Shown here piece by piece: positions 44,257-52,626 of a stretch of DNA of 64,000 bases. The position numbers were made by a program, and so were the translations under genes. The stretch comes from Streptomyces sulfonofaciens. Lineage in GTDB: Bacteria > Actinomycetota > Actinomycetes > Streptomycetales > Streptomycetaceae. The stretch spans positions 410,155 through 474,154 of the forward strand of contig NZ_BNCD01000003.1 in assembly GCF_014656295.1 (NCBI RefSeq), read 5' to 3'. The notes under the pieces are model-generated. The model was not told the DNA's origin and did no database searches. It saw nothing but the letters and a program-made list of their open reading frames with translations. Positions within the stretch are counted from its first letter, which is position 1, and the number at the start of each line of letters is the position of its first letter.

Positions 44257-45387
44257 TCAGAACGTCGTCGTCAGCTCGACGAAGCGCTGCTCACGTGCCG
44301 ACGTCGCGACGCCGATCATTATCTCCAGGGCGTGCCTGGCGTGCTCGGCGGTGAGGACGGGCGGGGCCCCGTCCAGGACGACGTCCGCGAGATGGCCGAC
44401 CAGCAGTGCACGGCCGTAGGTGTCGCTGCGGGTGTTCCTGGCGAGCGGCGCGGTGGGCTGCACCCAGCCGTCGACGCCGTCGGCGATGTCGGTCCGGTAC
44501 AGCTCCAGGTCGGGCCCGCCGGGCCTGAAGAGGTTCAGCACGCCGCGGCGGCCGAAGACCTCCACCTTGGGGCTCTTCGCCGCCAGCACGTTGAAGGTGC
44601 CGTCCACGACGGCGAAGGTCGACTCGCCGAAGTCCAGCATGAAGAGGCAGTTGTCCTCGGCGGTCACCGGCATCTCCAGGCCGCGGAAGGGCCCGCCGCG
44701 CACCACCCGGGTCGGCTCGGTGATCCCGGCGAAGGCCGCCACGCGCTTGGCGGGGCCGAGGAGGCCGGTGATCTCGTGGATGCCGTAGACGCCCATGTCC
44801 AGCAGCGGGCCCGAACCCTGCTGGTAGAACCAGGTCGGGTCCGAGGGCCAGCCGTTCGGGCCGCCGCCGGGTCCGGCGTGCGAGCTGCGCACGCGGGCGA
44901 AGGCGACCTTGCCGACCGCGCCCTCCCGGACCAGGCGTGCCGCGCGCTCGTAGGGCTCGTGGAGCAGGTCGGGCGGTGCGCACACGATCGTCAGACCGCG
45001 CTCGCCGGCCAGCTCGATCAGGGCGTCGGCCTCCGCCATGGTGGTGGCCAGCGGCTTCTCGCTGGCCAGGTGCTTGCCGCTGTCCAGGATGCGCCGCGAG
45101 GTGGCGGCGTGCACCGGGATGGGCGTGAGGTTGACGACGGCGTCGAGCTCGGACTTCTCCAGCATGTCGTCGAGGCAGGAGTACGCGGCCGGGATGCCGA
45201 ACCGGTCGGCGACCGCGCGGGCCTGCTCGTGGGCCACGTCCGCGATCGCGGTGACCGCGACCCGGGACGAGAGGTGGTGGATGTTCGGCAGTACTCCGTA
45301 CGACGCCGTGGCGATGCCACCGCTGCCGAGTATCCCGACGCGCAGCGGGGCCTTGGGCGCGCCCGGGGTGGGCTGGGTGTCCGTCAT
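44257..45387 (-). CDS. Gfo/Idh/MocA-family oxidoreductase
   Basis: 376 residues. NAD(P)-binding LRVGILGSGGIATASYGVLP at the amino end, VTAIADVAHEQARAVADRFG, the EKP motif in GKHLASEKPLATTMAEAD, and a C-terminal domain with GPLLDMGVYGIHEITGLLG, which carries the DxxxxxxH-type catalytic pattern. Members oxidise sugars, inositols or their derivatives. ATG 45385-45387 was preferred over the ATG 30 bp upstream because GGGAG stands before it and the Rossmann motif follows closely. It is divergent from a ROK repressor, so it is probably an inducible sugar-catabolic enzyme; the substrate is unknown. Confidence 0.92.
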   Translation of the reverse strand: MTDTQPTPGAPKAPLRVGILGSGGIATASYGVLPNIHHLSSRVAVTAIADVAHEQARAVADRFGIPAAYSCLDDMLEKSELDAVVNLTPIPVHAATSRRILDSGKHLASEKPLATTMAEADALIELAGERGLTIVCAPPDLLHEPYERAARLVREGAVGKVAFARVRSSHAGPGGGPNGWPSDPTWFYQQGSGPLLDMGVYGIHEITGLLGPAKRVAAFAGITEPTRVVRGGPFRGLEMPVTAEDNCLFMLDFGESTFAVVDGTFNVLAAKSPKVEVFGRRGVLNLFRPGGPDLELYRTDIADGVDGWVQPTAPLARNTRSDTYGRALLVGHLADVVLDGAPPVLTAEHARHALEIMIGVATSAREQRFVELTTTF

Positions 45388-45420
45388 TGTCTGCTTGTCT
45401 CCCGCCGTCGCGGCCATGAC

Positions 45421-45480
45421 GAAGTGTCACGGGGAAGTGTTACTGGCATGACGAAGTATTACTGGTAAGTTTCTTTCCAG
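45421..45480. promoter_or_regulatory. Operator region of the oxidoreductase gene
   Basis: A 19-nt inverted repeat (CTGGTAAG, TTT, CTTTCCAG; 7 of 8 pairs) at 45462-45480 is immediately downstream of minus-strand TACTAT (45486-45481), a likely -10. Three direct repeats of GAAGTGTCACGGG, GAAGTGTTACTGG and GAAGTATTACTGG lie at 45421, 45434 and 45453, the first and third each preceded by CATGAC. Confidence 0.65.
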
Positions 45481-45624
45481 ATAGTACAGGCGACCCCGTC
45501 ATGCACACCAGACCCCCAGCCCGGCGGCCACCCCTCCTCCACCCCACATCTCCAAGCCCCCTGGCGCCCACCCAGAACCACCCAGCCGCCGGGCGACGGA
45601 CACATCACGCCACCCGTCCCACTT

Positions 45625-45649
45625 CAGTAAAGAATCTTTCTGGTACGTT
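45625..45649. promoter_or_regulatory. Operator/promoter of the ROK gene
   Basis: CAGTAAAGAATCTTTCTGG (45625-45643) has the dyad AAAGA-A-TCTTT. Its reverse complement matches the oxidoreductase-side operator at 13 of 19 positions. It lies immediately upstream of a candidate -10 box TACGTT (45644-45649), so bound repressor would block the ROK promoter. Confidence 0.6.
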
Positions 45650-45683
45650 CCCGGAACGCACCGGCCGAGCAGGGAAGGGCACC

Positions 45684-46913
45684 ATGGCTGTCAGGGGAAC
45701 CCCGTCGTGGCTCGGGGACCAGAACGCGGCGAGGGCGCTGCGGCTGCTGCTCGACCACGGCCCGCTGAGCCGCAACGCCCTCGGCGAACTCTCCGGCCTC
45801 TCCAGGCCGACCGCGGCGCAGATGATCTCCAGACTTGAGGAGAAGGGCCTGATCGAGGCGGTCGGCGAGGCGTCGGCGGGCCGCGGGCCGAGCGCCGTCC
45901 TCTACGACGTCCGCAACGACCTGGCCTACGGGGTGGCCGTCGACATGGACCAGGACGGGGTGCGCTCCACCCTGGTCGACCTGCGCGGCACCTCGTACCC
46001 GGTGGTCACGGAGGAGGCGTCGGGGACGGCCGGACGGCGCAGTGCCGCCCGGAACGCGGCGGGCGCGGTGCTGGGCGCCTGCTCCTCGGCGGGCGTCGAC
46101 GTCGCGGGCGTCCGGCACGTCTGCGTCGGGGTGCCGAGCGGTGCGGGCCCCCGCTCGGGGGAGCCGAGTCCGGTGGCGGCGCTGCCCGGCTGGTCGCGCA
46201 GGAGCATCCGGCAGCAGTTGGAGGGGGCGCTGGGCTGCGCGGTCCAGGTCGACAGCGACGTGAACCTCGCCGCGGTCGCGGAGCGGGGCACGGGGGCCGT
46301 CGGACCCGACGCGACGTTCGCGCTGCTCTGGGTGGGCTACGGCATCGGCCTCGCGGTGGACGTCGCGGGGACGGTGCTGCGCGGCGCGTCCGGCGGCGCC
46401 GGCGGGCTCGGCAACCTCCCGGTGCCCGGCGGTGCCCTCGATCCCGGTTCCCTCGGCCCCGGCGCCGCCGCGACCGACCTCGAAGGGCTGCTCGGCGCGC
46501 CGGCACTGGACAGGATCGGGCGCGCGGCGGGCTGCGGCGAGCACACCTTCGAGGAGGCCCTGCGCGGCGCTGCGCTGCCCGCCCGGGTGGTGGAGGCGTT
46601 CGCGCCGCGGCTGGCGCAGGGCGTCATCCCGGTGCTGGGCGTGATCGACCCGGAGGCGGTGGTCCTGGGCGGCCCGGTGGGCCGGGCCGGCGGTACCCGG
46701 CTCGCCGAGCTGACCCGTACCGCCGTCCGCAGCAGCACGCGCTGGAACCCGGACATCCTGGTGAGCCGGGTGGCGGACGATCCGGTGCTGGCGGGCGCGC
46801 GGGCCGTGCTCGGCGGCCGGCTGCGCCAGGACCTCGCCTTGCGGGCCGGCTCCACCGTGTCCGACGAGGACCGGTCGAGGATCGTCGCGGCCAACCTCCG
46901 CGGCATCAGTTGA
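45684..46913 (+). CDS. ROK-family transcriptional repressor
   Basis: 409 residues. Amino-terminal winged HTH (LLLDHGPLSRNALGELSGLS, RPTAAQMISRLEEKGLIEAV), then a ROK/sugar-kinase-like fold: VAVDMDQDGVRSTLVDLRG, VCVGVPSGAG, VQVDSDVNLAAVAE, and ALLWVGYGIGLAVDVAGTVL. The zinc-binding Cys motif CxCGxxGCxE of classic ROK proteins is missing at the expected point (it reads GGALDPGSLGPG), so it is likely a regulator and not a kinase. AGGGAAGG precedes the ATG. It probably represses itself and the divergent oxidoreductase; the inducer is unknown. Confidence 0.92.
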   Translation: MAVRGTPSWLGDQNAARALRLLLDHGPLSRNALGELSGLSRPTAAQMISRLEEKGLIEAVGEASAGRGPSAVLYDVRNDLAYGVAVDMDQDGVRSTLVDLRGTSYPVVTEEASGTAGRRSAARNAAGAVLGACSSAGVDVAGVRHVCVGVPSGAGPRSGEPSPVAALPGWSRRSIRQQLEGALGCAVQVDSDVNLAAVAERGTGAVGPDATFALLWVGYGIGLAVDVAGTVLRGASGGAGGLGNLPVPGGALDPGSLGPGAAATDLEGLLGAPALDRIGRAAGCGEHTFEEALRGAALPARVVEAFAPRLAQGVIPVLGVIDPEAVVLGGPVGRAGGTRLAELTRTAVRSSTRWNPDILVSRVADDPVLAGARAVLGGRLRQDLALRAGSTVSDEDRSRIVAANLRGIS

Positions 46914-46945
46914 GGTCGACGGCGGCCGGACGGACACGAGCGGTC

Positions 46946-47081
46946 CGGCGGTCCGGCAGTCCGGCGGTCCGGCAGTCCGGCAGCACGGCAGTCCGGCAGC
47001 ACGGCAGTCCGGCAGCACGGCAGCACGGCAGTCCGGCAGTCCGGCAGTCCGGCAGTCCGGCAGCACGGCAGTCCGGCAGCC
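46946..47081. repeat. 8-bp tandem repeat, 17 units
   Basis: Seventeen consecutive octamers: CGGCAGTC or CGGCAGCA, with two early CGGCGGTC and a final CGGCAGCC. It starts 32 bp past the ROK stop codon. The regularity suggests recent slipped-strand expansion. In all frames it reads as Cys/Arg/Leu/Pro/Ala-rich peptide without stops, but I see no gene. Confidence 0.95.
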
Positions 47082-47181
47082 CGGTGCCCCGGCGGACGCC
47101 CACGCCGTGGCCGCACGCTTCCACCGGGTGAGGTCGCGCCCGGCGGGGGTGCGGCGGCCGGCCCCCGCCCGGGCCCGCCCC

Positions 47182-48033
47182 TCAGCCGGCGGGCTCCGCG
47201 GGCCGGACGGCGGCGGTGAGGTCCTCCGGTGCGGTGATGCCGAACTCCTCGTGCAGGACCCGGTGCAACTCGTCCCGCCCCAGGACCTCCCGCACCGTGC
47301 CGGACGCCCCGGGGGGCGTGCGGGTGAGGGTCGTACCGTTCAGGACGGCCACCGACCCGTCGGGGCCCGTGCGGCAGATGCGCAGGCGGCTGCGGAAGGG
47401 CGACCTGGGGTGGGTGGCGATGTGCCAGTTGACGACCTCGATGTCGGACCTCTCGAAGGGCTCCTCCGTGAAGACGTACTGGGTCTCCCAGCCGGCCGCG
47501 CCGCGGGCGTCGAGGGCCCACAGGTCCAAGGGGCCCGTGCCCCGGGTGCGGGTCAGGCGGTGGCTGCGGCCGGCTGCCGTCCGCACGGCGTCCGCGACGA
47601 ACGGGAGGGGTTCGACGAGGGCGCCCGGCGCACCGAAGCCGACATCCGCCAGGTGGCGTCGCCGGTCGCCCGGCACGTCGACGAGGAGCGCCATGTGGGT
47701 GCGCGGCCGCGTCTCGTGGCGTTCGGCGCCGACGACCACGCGCGCGGTCAGGCGCCGCACGCCGAAGCCGAGCGCCCCCAACGCGGCGCCGAGCAGGGTG
47801 TTGTGCTCGTAGCAGTAGCCGCCGCGGCCCGAGTGGACGAGCTTGGCCAGCAGGTCGGCCTCGGCCAGCGAGGGCACCCTGCCGAGCACGGGGTCGATGT
47901 TCTCGAAGGGGATCGCCGTGAGGTGGGCCCGATGCACCTCCCGAAGGGACGTCACATCCGCAGCGGGGCGGCCGGTGACGCCGATGCGGTGGAGGTAGGC
48001 ATCGAGGTCGAAGCCGGGGTCGCCGTTCGCCAT
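47182..48033 (-). CDS. Arylamine N-acetyltransferase (NAT)
   Basis: 283 residues. The catalytic Cys is in GRGGYCYEHN, His in RTHMALLVDV, and Asp in LADVGFGAPG, the NAT triad. IPFENIDPVLGR is the conserved segment after the amino helices. The enzyme moves acetyl from acetyl-CoA to arylamines or hydrazines, and related enzymes act as amide synthases in ansamycin biosynthesis; no such cluster is here. ATG 48031-48033 begins MANGDPGFDL with AGGA upstream; a GTG-less longer frame is possible. It lies 105 bp downstream of the MFS gene on the same strand. An imperfect GC-rich hairpin near 47138-47172 may end the transcript. Confidence 0.92.
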   Translation of the reverse strand: MANGDPGFDLDAYLHRIGVTGRPAADVTSLREVHRAHLTAIPFENIDPVLGRVPSLAEADLLAKLVHSGRGGYCYEHNTLLGAALGALGFGVRRLTARVVVGAERHETRPRTHMALLVDVPGDRRRHLADVGFGAPGALVEPLPFVADAVRTAAGRSHRLTRTRGTGPLDLWALDARGAAGWETQYVFTEEPFERSDIEVVNWHIATHPRSPFRSRLRICRTGPDGSVAVLNGTTLTRTPPGASGTVREVLGRDELHRVLHEEFGITAPEDLTAAVRPAEPAG

Positions 48034-48138
48034 GCGTGGTCCTGATCGTGTGCGGGGGCGGGTGCCGCCCATGGTCCACCAGGGGCCGGTCCGGCCGTCG
48101 CCCGGGGGTGTCCGCGCCGGCCGGGCGCGGTGCCGGTG

Positions 48139-49539
48139 TCAGGCGGCGCTCCCGGAGACCGCCGCGCCCGGTGCCGCGGCCCGCCGCCGCTCCCCCGGGT
48201 CGCTGGCGTCCTTCAGCCGCGTCGACACCACCGCCACGGCCAGGTACAGCACGCTGAAGACGACGGTCACCCCGCCACCGCCGATGACCGGGTGGAAGAC
48301 GGTGACCAGCGCGGGTCCGACGAACGCCGCACCGCCCGCACCGAAGTTGAGGACCGCGAGCGCGGCCCCCTTGTCCTTGTGGCGCACCATGGACGGCATC
48401 AGGGCGGACAGCGGGACGAAGCCGGCGAGCAGGACGCAGTAGACACAGCCGAGGACGACCGTGACGGCGAAGCTCTCGCTGGCCAGCGAGGCGAAGTACC
48501 ACAGCGGGGTGGCGACGGCGCAGCCGACGCAGCCGAAGACGGTGACGGTGCGGCGCCAGCCGAAGCGGTCGCCGAACACGCCGAAGGCGAGGTTGGCCGC
48601 GATGTTCGCGCCGTACATGATCGCCGTGAGCGTGGAGATCTGGGCGGCGGTGAGGAAGCCGTCGTGGTGGTGCGCGGTGCCGAAGGTGAACGGCAGCATG
48701 GCGAAGAAGCCGAACTCGGGTGCCGTGTTGACGATGCGCACCACGGCTCCGGCCAGGGTGCGCTTGTCGCGCCAGAGGATGTCCACGCCCTCGGCGAGCC
48801 TGCGGTAGCTGCGCGGGCGGGCCATCCCGGGGTCGGCGATGGGCCGCAGTCCCTGGGGCTCGCGGACCGCGAACGACCCGATGGCGCCGCCCACCGCCAC
48901 CAGGACGAGGGAGAGCACCAGGGTGGCGTACAGGCTCATGCCGAGCGGACCGATGGCGAGGGCGGCGATACCGGCGCCGAGGGTGGGCAGGCCGCCGGTG
49001 AAGGCGAACCAGAACCAGCCCGCCACCGAACCGCGCATCCGCTCCGGGCTGACCGTCTGGGCCCACACCAGGAACGCGAAGGCGAACAGCGGGTAGGCGA
49101 AGCCCCGCACGCCGTAGACGGTGGCGATGAAGGCCAGGCTGTGGCTGGGGACGGCGAGGAAGAGGAAGACCGCCTCGAAGACGACCCACCATCCCGCGCC
49201 CAGCCACATCACGCGCCGCGGCCCCCAGATCGCGGACAGGGTGCCCGAGAACCAGGAGGCGATCATCACCGCGATGCCGTAGGCGGTCACGGTGGCGAAG
49301 GATGCCTGGTCGTCGGCGAGGCCGCCGCCGTCCGGGCGTTGCAGGTAGTCGGTGAGGTAGCTGATCTCGACGCCGTCGCCGACCATGTAGACGAAGACGG
49401 CGACGAATCCCCACAGCAGGGGGCGCGGAATGCCGACGCGCTCGACTCCGCGCAGCGGGGCGGCGGTCGACGGCCCCCGGTACGGGCCTGCCTGGGCGGG
49501 TGTGCCACCTCCGGCGGCGGGGGTCTTCGGCTCGTTCAT
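48139..49539 (-). CDS. MFS transporter, RbtT/DalT/CsbX (polyol) type
   Basis: 466 residues with 12 predicted TM helices. GIPRPLLWGFVAVFVYMVGD, GVEISYLTDYLQ, the WGPRRVMWLGAGWWVV loop, and GVRGFAYPLFAFAFLVWAQT are typical of the ribitol/arabitol transporter group. A second-half loop is GDRFGWRRTVTVFG. A sugar alcohol is the likely substrate, transported by proton symport; this is by family resemblance. AGGAGAGAGCC precedes the ATG at 49537-49539. A -35/-10 pair lies at 49663-49691. Together with the ROK and Gfo/Idh genes it could form a polyol-use module, but it is separated from them by the NAT gene. Confidence 0.88.
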   Translation of the reverse strand: MNEPKTPAAGGGTPAQAGPYRGPSTAAPLRGVERVGIPRPLLWGFVAVFVYMVGDGVEISYLTDYLQRPDGGGLADDQASFATVTAYGIAVMIASWFSGTLSAIWGPRRVMWLGAGWWVVFEAVFLFLAVPSHSLAFIATVYGVRGFAYPLFAFAFLVWAQTVSPERMRGSVAGWFWFAFTGGLPTLGAGIAALAIGPLGMSLYATLVLSLVLVAVGGAIGSFAVREPQGLRPIADPGMARPRSYRRLAEGVDILWRDKRTLAGAVVRIVNTAPEFGFFAMLPFTFGTAHHHDGFLTAAQISTLTAIMYGANIAANLAFGVFGDRFGWRRTVTVFGCVGCAVATPLWYFASLASESFAVTVVLGCVYCVLLAGFVPLSALMPSMVRHKDKGAALAVLNFGAGGAAFVGPALVTVFHPVIGGGGVTVVFSVLYLAVAVVSTRLKDASDPGERRRAAAPGAAVSGSAA

Positions 49540-49662
49540 GGCTCTCTCCTCGGCGGAGTACGGCTCTTTCCCGGGGCGCCGGTGGGGCGGGGCGCGGTCG
49601 CCCGGGGAACTGGCTGGTACACCCGCCTGCGAGATGTACCGCAGGCAGCCTTGATGGGGATG

Positions 49663-49691
49663 ACCATAGAGGGCGTGTTTTTCACATGCAA
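49663..49691 (-). promoter_or_regulatory. Promoter of the MFS gene
   Basis: On the minus strand TTGCAT (49691-49686), 17 bp, TATGGT (49668-49663). CTCACGTATTGCATGTGA overlaps the -35 box and is partly palindromic, so it may be an operator. Confidence 0.6.
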
Positions 49692-49813
49692 TACGTGAGG
49701 AGGGGACACCACGTGCCACGTGCGTGTCCACCGCCTCGCAGGACCGTGCGGGGCGGTGAGGGCGCTCGGTACTCACATGACTTGCGTTACGTTCACGCCG
49801 GAACTGTCGGGAG

Positions 49814-50675
49814 TTAACACCGCCCGGCGAAGCGGGCGAGAGCGGTCAGCGTGGGCCGGATGTTGCGCACCGCGGACAGCCGCCCGAGGGGACGGGTGAC
49901 AGCACGCCGCGGTAGAAGCCGCGGCCGCGCGGCGGGCGCGGTGCGCGCACCTCGGCGATGCCCGGGTGGGCGGCGCGGATCCCGCGCAGCCCGCCGGCGT
50001 CCAGGCCCCAGGGCGTCGGGGGTGTGGTGCAGCCCTGCGGTACGCATCGCGCCGCTCAGGGTGCGGGCGCTGCACCATTTCGGGACCGCCTCGAAGACCA
50101 GCGCCCCGCCGGGGAAGCGCTCGGCGCAGCCGGCGATCAACCGGTGCGCCTCCGCGGGCTCCAGGCACATCAGCAGCCCCTGGGCCGTGATGAGTACGTT
50201 CTTGCCGGGGCCGACGGCGTCCTGCCAGGTCAGGTCGAGCGCGGGCTGCGCGAGGGTGGTGCGCCGCTGCTCGTCCTGCAGCAGTGCCGTGCGCAGGTCG
50301 GCGACCTCGGGCAGCTCCACGCCCAGCCGGCGCGCCCGTCCGTTGTCCGCCCGCCAGAACTGGGTCTCCAGCCCCTCGGCGAGGTCGACCGCGGTGCCTT
50401 GCGGGCGCCTTTGCGAGGAAGTCGCGCACCGCGGCGTCGAAGGTGCGCACGCGCAGTGCCTGGGCCTGGGTGAGCAGCGGGTCGGGCGGGCCGAAGGTCG
50501 CCGCGAAGGGGTGGCCGAGGTCGCCGACCCGCCCGACCGGTTCCACCGCCTTGGGGTCGTCGAGGACCGTACGCGGCGAACGGGCCTCGAACGCCCGCCG
50601 GGAGAGGTTCCACAGCAGGGTCTCGGACACCCCGCCCAGGGTGATCCGCCGCCCGTTCCCGTCCGCCGCGTCCAT
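49814..50675 (-). pseudogene. SAM methyltransferase (LCM/Tcmp family) with three frameshifts
   Basis: The 5' part (MDAADGNGRRITLGGVSETL to AAVRDFLAKAP) and the 3' parts (GTAVDLAEGLETQFWRADNG; LVFEAVPKWCSARTLSG) belong to one leucine-carboxyl-methyltransferase-like protein but lie in different frames. One extra base near 50402 (C on the plus strand) breaks KAP from QGT; a second near 50022 shifts LG to LDAGGLRG; a third near 49900 returns to the frame ending NIRPTLTALARFAGRC. With corrections the protein is continuous and of normal length (about 285). Either the gene decayed very recently or the assembly has indel errors in C/G runs; raw reads would tell. Confidence 0.8.
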
Positions 50676-50756
50676 ACCGCCGCCCCCGTGCCGCCGCTGC
50701 CCGTGTGCCGGTGCCCGCCCGAGGACATGCAGCACCGGGCGCGGCGCGGGGCCGTG

Positions 50757-51857
50757 CTACAGGCGGCTGCGGTAGTCCAGTGCGTAGGCCAGCTTGCCGG
50801 GCTCGTCGTCGGACAGCGGCTTGCCCAGCTTGTCGAACTCGCCGTCGTCCGCGTCCTCGCCGCCGTTCCAGTCGTCGAGCCTGCCGAGGTCCTCGGCGGT
50901 GCGGCCGTCGGCGATGACGGTGTCCTCGTCCGTGTCGGTCATCGCCTCGGAGGCGTCCCGCACCGCGTCGAGGTACGACGCCCGGTCGGTGAGGTCGTAG
51001 TCGTCGAGGTCCACCTGGCCGCGCAGCCAGCTACCCCACAGGAACTCCAGGAACTCGGCGGCGTCGTCGGGGGCGGTGTAGCCGATGTCGCGGGTGAAGT
51101 ACACGAGGCTGCGGTACCGGTCGTCGTGGAAGCCGGCCAGGCCCAGGTGCTGCGGGAGCTGGGCGGGCGTGATGGGGTTGTCGTTCTCGTCGCGCAGCCA
51201 GACCCAGTCGTGGTCCTGCATGGCGGCCCAGAACTGGTCCTGGGTGAGGGAGCTGAGGTTCGCGGCCACCTTCAGCCGGATGTGCATGCCGGGTCCGCCG
51301 TCGGGCGTTTCGAGGAACGACGTCAGCGAGTGGTGGCCGTCGGTGAGGTACAGCGCGCCGCCGGGGCCTATGACGACGGTCTTCATCGCGGCGAGGGTGT
51401 CGTCGCTCTCCTGCCCGACCGGCACCTCGCAGGTGAAGCTGGCCGGGTCGGCCAGGGTCGCCCCGGACGGCACCTTGTCGGCCTTGTCCTGGCCGTTCGT
51501 CTCGCAGTAGTCGTCGAAGCGCTTGTTGACGTCGCCGTTCTGCTCGTCCTTGTCGCTGCCGTAACGGTCGAGCTTGTAGTAGATCTGGTCGAAGCCCAAC
51601 GTCGACTGGGTGGGGTGCAGTTCGCCGAGCGTGGCGTCGACGAGGTCGCCCGCCGCACACAGCCGTGCGCCCGCGCCGTCCGTGCAGGCGCTCGTGCGGC
51701 CGCTCGCCGCGGCGGCGCCCGGGGTGGACGTGCCGCCGAGCACCAGCGCGCCCGCGGCCAGCGGACCGGCGAGGCGCAGGGCGCGGCGGTAGGTGCGGGG
51801 GCGGGGGGTCCTGGACGCCTCGGGGGTCTGCTCGCTCGTCCGGGCCGTACGGGTCAT
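50757..51857 (-). CDS. Exported ParB-like nuclease-domain protein (ParBc_2)
   Basis: 366 residues. An amino-terminal signal (RTYRRALRLAGPLAAGALVL, then GGTSTPGAAAASG) suggests export. The mature part has ELHPTQSTLGFDQIYYKLDR and VVIGPGGALYLTDGHHSLTS, the ParB/Srx-like DGHH element of the ParBc_2 group. The C-terminal half is acidic (DDYDLTDRASYLDAVRDASE). In spite of the name, these proteins are not chromosome partitioning factors; their activity is unknown. CCAGGAGACC precedes the ATG at 51855-51857. Confidence 0.85.
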   Translation of the reverse strand: MTRTARTSEQTPEASRTPRPRTYRRALRLAGPLAAGALVLGGTSTPGAAAASGRTSACTDGAGARLCAAGDLVDATLGELHPTQSTLGFDQIYYKLDRYGSDKDEQNGDVNKRFDDYCETNGQDKADKVPSGATLADPASFTCEVPVGQESDDTLAAMKTVVIGPGGALYLTDGHHSLTSFLETPDGGPGMHIRLKVAANLSSLTQDQFWAAMQDHDWVWLRDENDNPITPAQLPQHLGLAGFHDDRYRSLVYFTRDIGYTAPDDAAEFLEFLWGSWLRGQVDLDDYDLTDRASYLDAVRDASEAMTDTDEDTVIADGRTAEDLGRLDDWNGGEDADDGEFDKLGKPLSDDEPGKLAYALDYRSRL

Positions 51858-52026
51858 CCGGGTCTCCTGGAGGTGGGGGGTCGCGGCGCCCCTGCCCGGG
51901 GCGCCGTACACGGGCGCCCGCAGAATTACCCGCGCGCACGGGGCGCGCGGTGGCGCCGGGGCGTCGCTCCGGGAGCGTACCGGTGAACTTCGCGTGCCGA
52001 CCCCGTGGCGGAGGCGGGTAGCGGTG

Positions 52027-52068
52027 AAGGCCGGGTGCCGCTCGCGGGCACGAGCGGCACCCGGCCTT
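52027..52068 (-). terminator. Terminator with perfect 17-bp stem
   Basis: AAGGCCGGGTGCCGCTC (52027-52043) pairs perfectly with 52052-52068 across an 8-nt loop, 13 bases beyond the stop of the 94-residue gene on the minus strand. Confidence 0.9.
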
Positions 52069-52081
52069 CGGGGTGCTCCGG

Positions 52082-52366
52082 TCAGCGGCTGTAGCGCATC
52101 AGCGCACGCACCATGTGGCAGGTGGTGTCCGACGGCGGGTGGACGCCGATCCGGGCGGCGATGGTGCGGATACGGGTGTTGTGGGCCTGGCCGGGCACGT
52201 GGACGCCGGAGTCGAGCAGCGCGATGGCCAGGCGCATCGCCTTCAGGCGCCGGTTGTGGGTGATGTACCACTCGCGGGGGCGGCCCGCGGGCAGCGGCTT
52301 CTTCCTCAGCGGTGTGTACGGCAGGTCGAAGAGGGTGGGCACGGACGTGGCTGCGGCAGCGGGCAC
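52082..52366 (-). CDS. Small basic streptomycete protein, unknown function
   Basis: 94 residues when started at GTG 52366. AGGAGG sits directly against an upstream ATG (52372), too close to use, but exactly six bases before this GTG, so the RBS decides for GTG. The sequence has LFDLPYTPLRKKPLPAGRPR, EWYITHNRRLKAMRLAIALL, and IRTIAARIGVHPPSDTTCHM. It is basic and helical, possibly DNA- or RNA-binding; no family was recognised. A minus-strand TAGAAT (52436-52431) may be its -10 box. Confidence 0.72.
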   Translation of the reverse strand: MPAAAATSVPTLFDLPYTPLRKKPLPAGRPREWYITHNRRLKAMRLAIALLDSGVHVPGQAHNTRIRTIAARIGVHPPSDTTCHMVRALMRYSR

Positions 52367-52430
52367 AGACATCCTCCTGTCGCCATCAAGGGCTCCGCCA
52401 TTCGATCGGAACCCCTCGAACACTCCCCCA

Positions 52431-52489
52431 ATTCTACTGCCGAGCACTGACAAAAGCCGCTGGCCACAAGGGGAGTTGTACAGTTCCCC
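52431..52489 (-). promoter_or_regulatory. -10 box and upstream palindrome for the 94-residue gene
   Basis: TAGAAT reads on the minus strand at 52436-52431. Upstream, GGGGAGTTGTACAGTTCCCC (52470-52489) is a 20-bp dyad matching at 8 of 10 pairs with TGTACA at its centre. The remaining bases of 52367-52626 show nothing else. Confidence 0.5.
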
Positions 52490-52626
52490 GCCGTTCGAAC
52501 ACAGAGGTTCGGGCGACGCCTTGCCTCAAGGGGTGCGTATCAGTGGGTGACGAGACGCCGTATCGAGGTGTGAGACCTTGGGCGGGCTCCCTGATGCTCC
52601 CGGACGTCATCTGATTCAATGGGCGC

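Noticed and set aside
46906..47131. Small Cys/Arg/Leu/Pro frames on both strands over the octamer tract
   Set aside because: They result from the 8-bp period lacking stops in any frame, not from selection.
52492..52510. LexA/SOS box near 52.5 kb (GAAC and GTTC)
   Set aside because: The half-sites are six bases apart instead of four and the flanks do not match.
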